A stretch of 64,000 nt of DNA, taken from positions 12,770,001 through 12,834,000 of the forward strand of contig NC_088317.1 of the NCBI RefSeq assembly GCF_910592395.1. The letters are read 5' to 3'. The notes beneath the pieces were generated by a model. The model worked only from the letters and a program-made list of their open reading frames with translations, was not told the DNA's origin and did not search any database. A program made the translations under genes and the position numbers. The DNA is from Lineus longissimus. Its lineage: Eukaryota; Nemertea; Pilidiophora; Heteronemertea; Lineidae. Below, in pieces: positions 54,834 through 64,000 of the stretch. Numbering within the stretch: position 1 is the stretch's first letter; the number at the start of each line of letters is the position of its first letter.

Positions 54834-55198
54834 ATGGCACCTGGCACAGCAAAGATACCTTTTCAGACACTTCTACCTGTGGGAGAGGTTGTTGAAGTTT
54901 ACGGAAGGTTCATTGAGTCCCGTGGTGAGTTTGTAGTGCGGGTGGGAAAAAGGGTAGACTAGATCCTTTTGATGTCCTCGCAGTTGCCAATGATACTGAT
55001 AGTGATCTGTGGTCATTGGGTTTGCTGATGCAATCAGCTGCATCCTTCACACACTTACCAAAGGAATTTAAAGGGCAAGAAAGGAGTGCAAAAGTGAGAC
55101 TTAAAAATGACATTATCAATTTTTTGAGAAGCAATAAAGTGGGTTGGTGTCCCGCAGATGCCAGCGGTACGGGGAGCCTTCGTGACCTCTTTGACTGA
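54834..55198 (+). pseudogene. Unidentified coding-like sequence with one frameshift
   Basis: ATG 54834 opens MAPGTAKIPFQTLLPVGEVV and EVYGRFIESRGEFVVRVGK, stopping at 54962. The next frame continues RLDPFDVLAVANDTDSDLWS, then LLMQSAASFTHLPKEFKG and a basic stretch to LRDLFD and TGA at 55198. The switch lies at a GGGAAAAAGGG run, a typical place for a one-base indel. The combined reading is about 120 residues with protein-like composition. I recognise no family. No second exon was found. Confidence 0.45.
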
Positions 55199-56397
55199 GT
55201 GCCTTTGGTACATTGATGGTGCACACGATGCTCTCCCAACAGGGTCACTTTCACTTGTAGAACATTTTATTTGCTCGTTAATGTTCAGTGCAAAGGCAAA
55301 TTTATGCAAGCCCTTCTGACTCAGTTCCCATGCTAGTGTGTTATATAATCATACATGTATGTCCATTTGAGGTTTTGGTCTAGTCAGCTTTAATAGTGCA
55401 CAATAATGAGCTGCTATAAATGTGTAGTCTCCACTAGTCAATTGGTCTTGAGATTTTATCCTTGTCAATATTTTTTTCGGCTGAAAACATAAAACTCCAC
55501 TCCTAGAACTAGTCAAAAGAAGATATTCATATGTGTGTACCAGTGTCCACAGAAGAACATTGTATTATTTTCTAGTAGCTTGACAATCGGCTTAATCAGG
55601 TACTTTCTAATCAACTACTGTGCAATTCAATGACTTGAAAATACTTTCAGACTAAACCTCGCATGCAGCACCTCAAAAAAAGGTTCAATACACTCGTGTT
55701 ATAAATCCATTGCTTTCAATACATTTCATGACTTCGATTGATCGAAGCAGTGTACCTGTAAAAAGTGAATTTAAATACAACATTTTATTATTTTTTTACG
55801 ATTTTAATAAACGGTTTTGAATATTTAATAGTTTGTTGATCATTTTTATATCAAATAGGGCCATTTTCTAACATGGTCCCTATACAATTTTTTTTAAAAA
55901 CCAAAAAACAAACCCTCCACCCTCCTCACTTTTCAGAAGTGTAACTGATGCTAAACTAACTCTTTTTATGTGGCCTATTGTAAAACACAGGGCAAATATA
56001 TAGGAAGGCCGGTGTAATGTTTTTGAGTGTTTCTGTTTTTGAGTGTTTCCCCTCATTGTTTGGGAACGCTCAAAAATAGATTGACAAGTTTTTCTGTGTA
56101 TCCCCCCTATTGAAAAGTCGTGGTCTCTCTAGCTGCCTATTGTTTGGAAACACTGACACATGGGGAACAACCACAGATGTTACACCGGTTCAGCTACAGG
56201 CATTGCTTGGCTATTTTTAGAACAATGGGAACACTAGTGCTGTGGTGTATAGGCCTTGTCATGTATTTCTGGTAATGATAATTTTTGACCTAGTGACCTA
56301 CTGACCTACTTAGGGAATGAAGAGTTCAGAACTTGACCGTGACCTAGTGACCTACATTACGGTCATTGATCTAAATTGTGTTACCATTAGAACACAG
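55199..56397. other. No gene supported
   Basis: AT-rich sequence. Two nearly adjacent copies of gagtgtttctgtttttgagtgt occur at about 56020-56050. Confidence 0.45.
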
Positions 56398-56737
56398 TTA
56401 AAGGGAACTGGAACCGCCGAGCGATTTATTCAACTTTTCGACTTTCACCCGAGAAAGTCAAACTTCCAACTTCATATTCGAGTTCAGATTTGTAGCTCCG
56501 CCCCCAGTGCCCGAGCATGCGCAGTTCAATTTGTTATTATTGAGAATCATGTGAGAATCACGTGAGTCATGCGATCTTTCATTCATGAATTTTCGTAGTA
56601 AATTCCATAGTAGTGACGTCACTCAATGATTGACAGCTAGGCGCCATGTTTCATTCATGCCTCGTTCTGATCACCCGATACGCGGGAAATGAAAACGAGG
56701 TCATACGAACTGGCTGGGCGGTTTCAGTTCCCTTTAA
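56398..56737. mobile_element. MITE, 332 bp, TTAA target duplication
   Basis: Element 56402-56733 with TIR AGGGAACTGGAACCGCC and inverse (GGCGGTTTCAGTTCCCT), flanked by TTAA at 56398-56401 and 56734-56737. TTAA duplication points to the piggyBac or Kolobok type. Non-coding. Confidence 0.85.
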
Positions 56738-57216
56738 GGATGATGATGGTAATCAAGTTTTTAACCTAAGTATAGAAAATTTGGTTGTTGTCCAAGTCGC
56801 GTTTTTTAGTGTCTGGTTATATTTTATTCAAAAACAACAAAGTGGACTGTTCTTTTATCATTCTGTGTAAGACAGTATCCGGAGATAGATCGAGTGTTTT
56901 AATTTCCAGCACCGCTAACTGATTTATCTAGGATGTATCTATGAATAAGGTAAGAATGATCTATAAGAAACTATTTTGGCCTGACAACAATGATGCCAGA
57001 ATGAAAATCATGTTATGTACAACGAGATCTATTTTTGGATTTATTTGCGACCCTAAAGAGGGCCTTTTTCCCCGTTGCTTTTGGGAAAAGGTTTTCATGC
57101 TAAACTTCTCTGGTATAGGACTGATCTGCTTCCTCCAGCTCTAGGAAATCTGCTTCTTCATCAATTGTTGCACATGTGCACATACATGGACACATCTGTT
57201 TATGCAAAAGTAGGTC

Positions 57217-57543
57217 CTAATGAACGCTCACCATGAAGCAAGGTAGACATCTCTTCGCTTCACAATTTGCACACGTGATGTGATATTCATATGGGGGATG
57301 TTCTCCTGTGAATTGCAAACACTCTTCGCAGACAGCACCACCACGGAGAATCAACTGCACCCTCACCGTGATTTTCAGATCGGCAGCGCCCTCTCCGAGC
57401 CAGTTCTCACACCTCACCGAGACAAAATTGCGAATCGTGCGGTTTTCAGCGAGGATATCGATCAAAAAGGTACCAGATATATTGTCAAAACGATGCGAAT
57501 CGCAGTTTGATATGATCGTTGCTCTGCCTAAGATACCGATGCA
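57217..57543 (-). CDS. Unidentified Cys-rich frame, possible internal exon
   Basis: The minus-strand frame is open from just after a TGA at about 57540 to TGA near 57217, about 108 codons, without an ATG before its middle. It reads RFDNISGTFLIDILAENRTI and WLGEGAADLKITVRVQLILR, then CEECLQFTGEHPPYEYHITC and CEAKRCLPCFM. The spacing C-x2-C ... H-x2-C-x2-C-x4-C-x2-C suggests one or two zinc-binding sites. Just after CFM the DNA reads ATG/GTGAGC, a good donor, so it could be an internal exon. No family recognised. Confidence 0.35.
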   Translation of the reverse strand, partial: CIGILGRATIISNCDSHRFDNISGTFLIDILAENRTIRNFVSVRCENWLGEGAADLKITVRVQLILRGGAVCEECLQFTGEHPPYEYHITCANCEAKRCLPCFMVSVH

Positions 57544-58062
57544 TCAATTTGTGCTTCTTTTATTTTGATTCCTTTTCCCAGCGAGTCGTTTGAACTGTTC
57601 CTGTTGCCAAGATCGTCTTGTGTTATTCGACTCGATGACTCGTCGACGCGATGACTCTATGACGCAATCGAGTTGGACATTTTTTGAAGAATATCCCTGC
57701 TTGGAATGTAATCTATACATTATAATCATAAGTGGAGGAAAAGTGCCAAATGTTACAACCCCTTTTTCAGCTGTTTTCACCGTATTTAACCCGTCCATTT
57801 TTCGTTTCCCACAAGTTCGCAATTTTTTCGATAAAACCATGCGCTATGTTGCCATGCAAGCCAACTGGTACCCGTCCCAATTTTGCATGAATACAGATGG
57901 AAAAGCTAGTCTGGTTCTTATCGCTGTTGATACGCGGCGCTGGGGTAGCTTTGGATCCGTTTAGCACGGCGGATAGCGATTGCGCATTTGGCTCACATCC
58001 TTCTATAGCTGGTACTCCGATAGCAGTGTGCGGTAGCCCGGATCATGGGGTGTATAAAAAAC
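57544..58062. other. No gene supported
   Basis: Open frames on both strands overlap without recognisable domains. The plus-strand frame 57590-57964 (124 codons) has no known motif. Confidence 0.35.
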
Positions 58063-58145
58063 AAAGACCTAAGACCCAAGACCCAAGACCTAAGACCTAA
58101 GACCTCTGAAAATCTCTAAAACAAAGACCTAAAACCTAAAAAAGG
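58063..58145 (+). repeat. 7-bp tandem repeat (AAGACCT)n
   Basis: About ten imperfect units of AAGACCT/AAGACCC, with a gap in the middle. Confidence 0.85.
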
Positions 58146-58239
58146 AAGACCCCCATCAGGTAAAATAGGCATGTTCTACTAATCAATACCCAACTCTGAG
58201 AAAATGAAAGAAATCGACCCAACCGTTAGGGATCACGTC

Positions 58240-58904
58240 CAAAGTCCGCACGCGATATTCGCCGGCGAAATTCACCCTACAGTATTTCGAGGCGATAATA
58301 TATGAAATCGCCGGAATGTCAGATGCGAAATTCGCCCACAATCGCGCCAATTCTTCGATTTCGCCCCAAAAATCGCTCCAGGCGATAATGAAGCGATTTT
58401 AAGAAATTGGTGGCTCTTGCATGCTTGTCCGATATTCGGAACGATTTTGCAACGACTTTCGTCTTGTTTTATTGGCGGAAAAGTGCAGTCACGTAAACAA
58501 ATCGGGTCATACTAGACAGCGTTCACCAGGTTTAAACACATACATACATTAAAGCCATCAAAGTAAAATCTAATGGTCATAAACGAAATAAGCATGAAAT
58601 CTTTAGGAAATGTATTTTTTATGGTGTACGTATTACGTTTTGGCCACAAAATTTTATTTTGATGACTTTATACCCGACTTTAAACCTGGTGAACGCTGGT
58701 GGGCGCTGGTGGACGCTGTTTAGGATAACCGGATACTACAACGATCTTGATTGGTTGGCTGAGACTCGGAAACATAAGCCTAACTATGATTAGCTGTGTG
58801 ATTCGGTACATTCCGTCACAATCCTTCGGAATACATACCATTTACCGATGGTCGCTACCATTATTAAGCAATAGGGGTGAAAGCAAGGGTGGTATGTGAC
58901 ACAT
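58240..58904 (-). mobile_element. Probable 3' LTR of the Ty3/gypsy element
   Basis: Reading the minus strand, a purine tract AGGAGGGGGA (polypurine tract) is followed by TGTGTCACATACCACCC at 58904, a typical LTR start for this group. Downstream are TATAAAG and AATAAAA. The outer end could not be fixed because the 5' LTR is outside the window, so the left boundary given is approximate. A small inverted-repeat MITE (arms 58518-58536 and 58679-58697, agcgttcaccaggtttaaa) sits in it. Confidence 0.55.
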
Positions 58905-59218
58905 CCCCCTCCTAAGTTTGGACATACAAGATTTAAAAAATTTAAAGATAGACCTAAACTAACTTAAGCAAACTAGAATCTCCAATTACGAGAACAAACG
59001 CAGTCACTCAGTGACTCACTTACTCAACGACGGACTACAACGCATACATGTACGACTGAAGTACAAAATTTAACTAATTAACTATGGACAACTTGCATCT
59101 GTAAACCTGCGCAATATCACAACTGTATGGTCTTTGCTAGACAAGTACTCGTCTAAATGATGTATCTGAATAGTCCATATATGTACAACAATGTCCGTAA
59201 GCGATAACGATCCAACAC

Positions 59219-59416
59219 TCACACGTTAAACGATCGACTGAGATAATCCGCGATCCTATTTTCACTACCTTTAATGACACGAATCTTAAAGTTGAAACTT
59301 TGCAAGTACATCGCCCAACGCATAACCCTGGCATTGTCGATCTGTCTCTTATCAATGCATGCCAGTGGTTGATGATCAGTATACAACAAAAACTCACGAC
59401 CAACAGGTATCATGTA
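59219..59416 (-). pseudogene. Ty3/gypsy RNase H, distal part
   Basis: Minus strand: VGREFLLYTDHQPLACIDKR, then RWAMYLQSFNFKIRVIKGSE and NRIADYLSR. YTDHQPL and the closing N-x-x-A-D-x-L-S-R are the standard end of gypsy RNase H. It begins exactly where the pogo-like insertion ends. The preceding half (FAVKRFEKY) lies at 62571 and beyond. After ADYLSRSFNV there is a stop and no integrase, so the element is deleted downstream. Confidence 0.88.
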
Positions 59417-60092
59417 GGAGCCATTTTTCGCGGGTCTTATCACTAAGTGCAGATTTACTAGCTTCCAGCGATTCCATACACGCAAAAGTTTATTTATTAC
59501 GAAATTTGAGATCAATAACGAAATATCTGGGGTGCTGCGTGGATGTTTTAAGCGTGAATTAATCTTGAAATCGCTCACTGAAAGATCGATGCAGACCAAA
59601 ACAAATCCGAAGCGGCTCCCCATTTTCGCGGGTATTGCGCATGCGCGTCTACGGTGGCCCAGAAGGCTTCAATTCATCAATTAAGAGTGCCAAGATATAA
59701 GTCAGGTATAAACGGTTGTGAACGGGCATGTTATAATGGGATGGGTATCTAGAGTGAATTAATCTATAACTCCCTATAATTACCTTCCTAAGTGATACCT
59801 TAGGTAAAACACCTGAATGCAGTCCTTTGGGGTCATCAAGGATTGATATGATAATGATATCTATTTACAAAGTAGGTTAGCTATTATACACTGTTTCATA
59901 GATATTGACATAGATACACTATTTACATATTCATTGCAAATTAAGGGCCATCCATTTGAATATACTTGCATCTAAGTCCCCCCCCCCAAACAATTTGGAC
60001 AACCGAAACTTTACAACAGGCCCTAAATGCTTCTGATATAAAGTGGATGGCCCCAGATGAGATGTTAAGTCGGTGGGTCTAATAATCTTATT

Positions 60093-61678
60093 CTAATTAC
60101 AGTGGGGACAGAGGAAGGAGTCAGAGCGACGGACAACCCTGACAGTACTGCAATATTTCAGGTGGCACCAGTGGCCACAGTGATCACATTCCGCCCAGTT
60201 GAAAATTTCAAGGATGTATGTTGGATGAGGTGGCGTCCACTTTTTGCACACGCAACAAAGCTTTGATGGATCGGTTGGCTGATCATCGTCATCATCACTG
60301 CTGCTGGCATGGTCTTCAGGGGTCGGCCTAGTTGACGATGGTCCAGCCTCTGCAACATCTGCTTCCATGGGCTCAGGGATGATGTCAGGGGTCTGCTGAA
60401 GTGGAGAGGCCGGAGTCTCAATCAAGGGTGCTGACTCTTCTTCCGTTGCACCGGTCTTTTGGTTGTTAATTGGATGGTCATCCTCGGTTATTGCGCCAAA
60501 GAATGTTGGTGTCCTCTTCCTCTTCTTGGTTGGTGGTGTGGTTGGTCGGGGTATCCTATCTGCGATAAATTTATCAGCTGCGTTGACATCCTGGGAGTGG
60601 ATGGAGTCTTTAGTGGTAGGACGATGGGTGACGGACTGGTTGGGGAGATAGTCACTCTCAGGAATCTTGGTGGCGTCAAAAGGATGAATCCCTGTTTTCT
60701 TAAAAGAACTGATGAGGTTAGCAGGAGCAAGGCCCTTTGGATAGGCCTTGCATACCATAGGGCAGATGTCATATCGGGTGATGAGTCTTCCAGGATTGGT
60801 CCTCAAGAAGCTTGCCATCTCCCTGTTGAGAGCGCGCTTGAAAGGTCCAAAGCATGCCACATCCAGGGGCTGCAATCTGTGTGAGGTGTGAGGAGGCAAT
60901 ACAAACAGAATTATATTTTGAGACTTGGCCCAGTTGATGATCTCAGAGTTAATGTGGCTTTTGTGTCCATCATACAGGAGGTTGATGTGCTGCTCTGGGT
61001 CGTTCCTGCGGACGATGTACTTCAGGAAATGTTCTGTTATATACTTTCTAAACACTGTACCATTTGACCAGCCATTATCACTCATAGTAGAGGCTGCTCC
61101 AGACATAGCTCCTTGCATCAGGTCTGCGTTGGCACGTTTTCCGGCAAATACAAAGTACGGGGGCATAGCATTCCCTATTGCATTCCCACATGCAAGAACT
61201 GTGGTGATCGCGCCTCGAGTAGATGTGATTGCTGGCAGGCGTTCATTGACAGGGCCAACAATCCGTGGTGGGTTGTGCTCTGTATTCACACCTGTCTCAT
61301 CGAGGTTGTATATCAATTCAGGCTTGTCCATGAGATTATACTTTTGGAGGATAGCTTTGAGATCATTATAATACTTGTCAATTAGTTCTTTGTTAAACGC
61401 TTTAGCCCTTAACATGCTTAATGATCTTGGTGTCTGTAACTGTAAACTTGGCCATCTTGACATGAAGCCGGAATACCATTTGAAGGACAATGGCTTCTGT
61501 GTTGGTGTAGTCTTTACCAATGATAAGAGAAGGTCATTTCCGAGGTGAACGATGTCTTGCCTGGTGTATCCATATCCTCTTCTTGCCATATCTTCAATGT
61601 GCTCCACCATGGTGCGCTCGACATCAGGGGCGAGGATAGTTGGAGGGCCAGAACGCTTTGTGTCGGGTCTTATTCTCC
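60093..61678 (-). CDS. Pogo-like transposase with PHD finger, main exon
   Basis: With exon 61831-61981 this gives a 575-residue protein from ATG 61972. After an N-terminal HTH comes a CENP-B-type second HTH (MARRGYGYTRQDIVHLGNDL ... FKWYSGFMSRWPSL). The DDE domain shows D174 (IYNLDETGVNT), D284 (LLYDGHKSHI) and D320 (TSHRLQPLDVACFGPFK), a DD36D spacing. A Pro/Lys-rich linker with a KKRKR nuclear signal and an acidic tract (SSSDDDDD) lead to a C-terminal PHD-type finger (CCVCKKW ... CDHCGHWCHLKYC ... FLCPHC). The acceptor is caatttcag/GG. No stop or frameshift. The protein would cut and reinsert its element at TA; the PHD finger may steer it to chromatin marks. Confidence 0.93.
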
Positions 61679-61830
61679 CTGAAATTGAAGAAAACCATTG
61701 ATAAGTTAGGATGCATTGATAACAAATGGCAATTCATTTCTATATTTAAGTAATTAAACTAGCCTAATGGTGAATAATTTAATAAATATCTGAAAAGAAT
61801 CTCCATGTCTTAAGCTACTTTTTTACTTAC

Positions 61831-61981
61831 CAGCAACACGGTCCCTTAATGTTGTTTCTGGGACACCAAAGAGTTGAGATGTTTTCCATGGTCCAGCAGC
61901 ACCAGAAATAACAAAATCATAGGCCTTTTCAAGGGATTCAAGGTCATATCGGCGGTAACCACCAACCTTCATTGGAGTTTT
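61831..61981 (-). CDS. Pogo-like transposase, N-terminal HTH exon
   Basis: 151-nt exon between ctttcag/AAAACTCC and GTTGCTG/gtaagt, reading KTPMKVGGYRRYDLESLEKA then PWKTSQLFGVPETTLRDRVA, a Psq/CENP-B N-terminal helix-turn-helix (Q-x-F-G-V-P-x-T-T-L-x-x-R). It joins the main exon in phase 1 as VAG/RIRPDTKR. A possible upstream exon 62415-62463 (SAKKAPKKRPKQ, donor CAG/gtaagc, in matching phase) would add a basic tail, but it has no ATG after its in-frame stop, so translation probably starts at ATG 61972. Confidence 0.88.
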
Positions 61982-62570
61982 CTGAAAGAAATCCAGTTAA
62001 TTTCTTTTAAAGAAGGTAGAAATCACCACACACCCATAATAATAATCAAATATAACGTACAACAATGTATAAATATAATCACTTTATTGCACTGATCACA
62101 TAAATATGACATGAAAATTGCAGGAAAATGGAATATAAGCCTTAACAGTATGATAATAATCATTAAATTTTCATCTAGTCTTAAAAGGGTTAACAACACC
62201 CTGTATAACATTTCTAATGAGCCACCATACTTTTTGTTACGCGCATGCGCAGTGCGTGCCTCATTATTTATGCGAGCGCTCTTAGCGCCGCACAGTGACG
62301 CTCTAACAAACCCTTTCTTATCAGTGATATAAGCGACTGATTGTTGTGTTTCTGTGTAGTGCATGATCCTAGGTATTGACCCAGTGTTTTGAACGTAATT
62401 AGAGAATTGCTTACCTGTTTAGGACGCTTTTTGGGCGCTTTCTTTGCGGAACGAAATGAAAATCAAAAATCAGAAAATTTCTTCTCTGGAAACGAAGTGA
62501 CGCGCGAGAAAACGGGAAAAAACGGGTTTTCGCGAAATTGGGGATGACTCGAAATTGGGGAGCAGCACCA

Positions 62571-64000
62571 TACTTCTCAAATCGTTTCACTGCAAAAACT
62601 ATCGCTAAACTTTCCCTTTCTATACATGAGTAATTCCTCTCTCCAGGCAACAACTTTCAACTGCAATACGCTAACGGGTGTAACCTGCCATCATGCTCCT
62701 GCAACATAGCGCCTGCCACGGCTAAGCCGCTCGCATCTACCTAAATCACGAATGGCTTTTCCAAATCCGGCAACCTCAACACTGGTCGTTCCGAAAGCGC
62801 ATTTCTCAAACTTTCAAAGCTTCGCCGTTCCGTGTCATGCCAAACAAGGTAATTAGAACTACCTTTGCGCGTCATATCTGAAGTGCTCCGAAAACTGCGG
62901 GATGAAATTACTAAACCAACCGGCCATTCCCAAGAATGACTTAAGCTGTTTCTTCGTTGCGGGCAGCGGTGTCGTTATCACGCGCTCAAGTTTACGCTCG
63001 TCCACTGCAACGTTCCCATTTCCAACTACATTTCCCAAAAAATCGACTCCCGGATATCCTATGAAGCATTTTGGCGGGCGGACAGTGTGATTGTTCTCGC
63101 GAACCTTGGTAAAAAACGCCCGCAACATGACTATATGCTGATTCCAAGGTACCGTGTGACCGATTACGTCATCGACGAAATTTTCAACGTTGTCAATATC
63201 AGCAAGCAGTTTGCGCATCAGGCGGTTGAATGTAGCCCCGCTGTTCTTCAATCCAAAGGGGGTGCGGCAAAAGCGGAAACAGCCTTGCTCGGGGGTCGAG
63301 AATTGTGTGAAATCTCTAAATCGCTCGGGAATGATAGTCTGCCAGTTAGCCCTTGGAAAAGTCAAACTTACTAAAGTACCTGTCACCTCCAAGCTTGGCA
63401 TAGATGTCATCCGTATTGGCCATGGGTTCGCAGTCAAATTTGGTCTTCAAATTCAAGCGGCGAAAATCAAGACAGAATCTGATCGAAGAATCCTTCTTCG
63501 TTATCAAAACGATCGGTGCATTATAGGCCGAGTTGGATCACACCAAGACGCAACATCTCAATGACTTCCTTCTTCACCTGATCTCTCATCGCATATGGGA
63601 TTGGATAAGGCTTGACGTGAACCGGATCCTCATCTACCAAGTGAATCTCATGCATCACCAAATCAGTGGCTCCAGGGACATCAGTAAATATATCTTGACA
63701 TTCCTCCAGTAAGTCAAGTACCTGCCGTCTTTGTTCAAGGGTCAAGTCAGGACAAATGTGAACATCCCGATAAGTCTCCTTACCCTCCGCTGCACTAGGC
63801 CTAACGAAAGACTCAAAATCGCCTTCGTCAGTGTCAGGCTCAAAGTCAATCACCGTGACTCCAGTAGTCACGTGACTGTCACAATCAAGCAACACAGAAC
63901 CAGCAACACGGTCTCTTCAACAAATTGATATGATACACCTTCCTCCTGGATCCGTGATCAACCCTGTAATCATTCGAGCCTATCTTTTCAATGACCTCAA
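62571..64000 (-). pseudogene. Ty3/gypsy pol: protease linker, RT and RNase H start (partial)
   Basis: From the right edge the minus strand gives the linker before RT (LTLEQRRQVLDLLEECQDIF, PYPIPYAMRDQVKKEVIEML), then RT in another frame (CFRFCRTPFGLKNSGATFNR; catalytic FVDDV; FIGYPGVDFLGNVV; LKSFLGMAGWFSNFIPQF), then a third frame for the connection and RNase H start (LPDLEKPFVI, stop, VDASGLAVAGAML, ..., YSCIERESLAIVFAVKRF). At least two frameshifts and two stops make it non-functional. RNase H breaks off at KRFEKY, where the pogo-like element was inserted, and resumes at 59416. The 5' part lies outside the window. Confidence 0.92.

Larger units (their letters stand above)
59415..62572 (-). 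mobile_element. Pogo/Tigger-like DNA transposon, 3.15 kb, in gypsy RNase H
   Basis: 59417-62570, flanked by TA (59415-59416 and 62571-62572). Removing it rejoins the gypsy frame without a shift (KRFEKY to MIPVGREF), which defines the insertion. Both ends carry CCCCAATTTCG / CCATTTTCGCGGG-type motifs in two copies each, but the outermost bases are not a clean TIR. Contains one spliced transposase gene. A small GGGCCATCCA-ended MITE-like piece (59944-60054) lies in the 3' non-coding part. Confidence 0.85.

Noticed and set aside
58063-58145. Telomere-like repeat
   Set aside because: The unit is AAGACCT, not TTAGGG or a known telomere variant, and the array is short and imperfect.

Overview
This is animal nuclear DNA, most likely from a marine invertebrate outside the chordates. 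Genes are interrupted by GT-AG introns, there is one complete eukaryotic 5S rRNA gene of invertebrate type, and the sequence is crowded with metazoan transposons. There are no bacterial operons, ribosome binding sites or CRISPR arrays. The exact phylum cannot be fixed from the sequence alone.

Host gene. The left half (about 3.7-27.3 kb, minus strand) is the 5' part of a group I p21-activated kinase (PAK1/2/3-like) gene. Four consecutive coding exons can be read with matching splice phases: start codon exon at 27306, Lys-rich linker exon at 26.6 kb, CRIB exon at 17.0 kb, and autoinhibitory exon at 3.8 kb. The catalytic domain is not in the window. The introns (9.5 and 13.1 kb) are filled with repeats: a BEL/Pao retrotransposon remnant and a second LTR copy, three copies of a 1.0-1.3 kb repeat carrying nuclear-receptor-like DR3 sites, two inverted 21-bp satellite arrays (one next to a broken kinase-like reading frame), a MULE-like foldback element and several MITEs.

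Left edge (1-1091, minus). A 363-codon frame without stops runs off the window. It has a hydrophobic N-terminus followed by a Pro/Ser-rich stretch. I cannot name it.

Middle (33-47.5 kb). A degenerate L2/CR1-type LINE on the minus strand has been split by several later insertions: a 1.2 kb TIR element with a 9-bp target duplication, a 0.6 kb TA-flanked element, and an 11.3 kb segment bounded by 106-bp inverted repeats. Inside the 11.3 kb segment lie two PIF/Harbinger transposons facing each other as a palindrome of about 7 kb. Both transposases are intact (342 aa, DDE complete). Only the right copy keeps a complete two-exon Myb/SANT-type partner gene. A 5S rRNA gene follows at 47.7 kb.

Right part (48-58 kb). 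This is a series of foldback/MITE-type inverted repeat elements with a few unrecognised coding-like fragments.

Right end (58-64 kb, minus). A decayed Ty3/gypsy element (RT, RNase H, probable 3' LTR) is interrupted in its RNase H region by a 3.15 kb pogo/Tigger-like DNA transposon. That transposon's spliced transposase gene is intact: HTH, DDE domain and a C-terminal PHD-type finger.

The most striking features are nested target-site relations, which give relative ages, and unusually large inverted-repeat structures. I see no complete new enzymatic system. The best candidates for something undescribed are the 11.3 kb TIR-bounded unit, the kinase/21-bp-satellite loci, and the open frame at the left edge.
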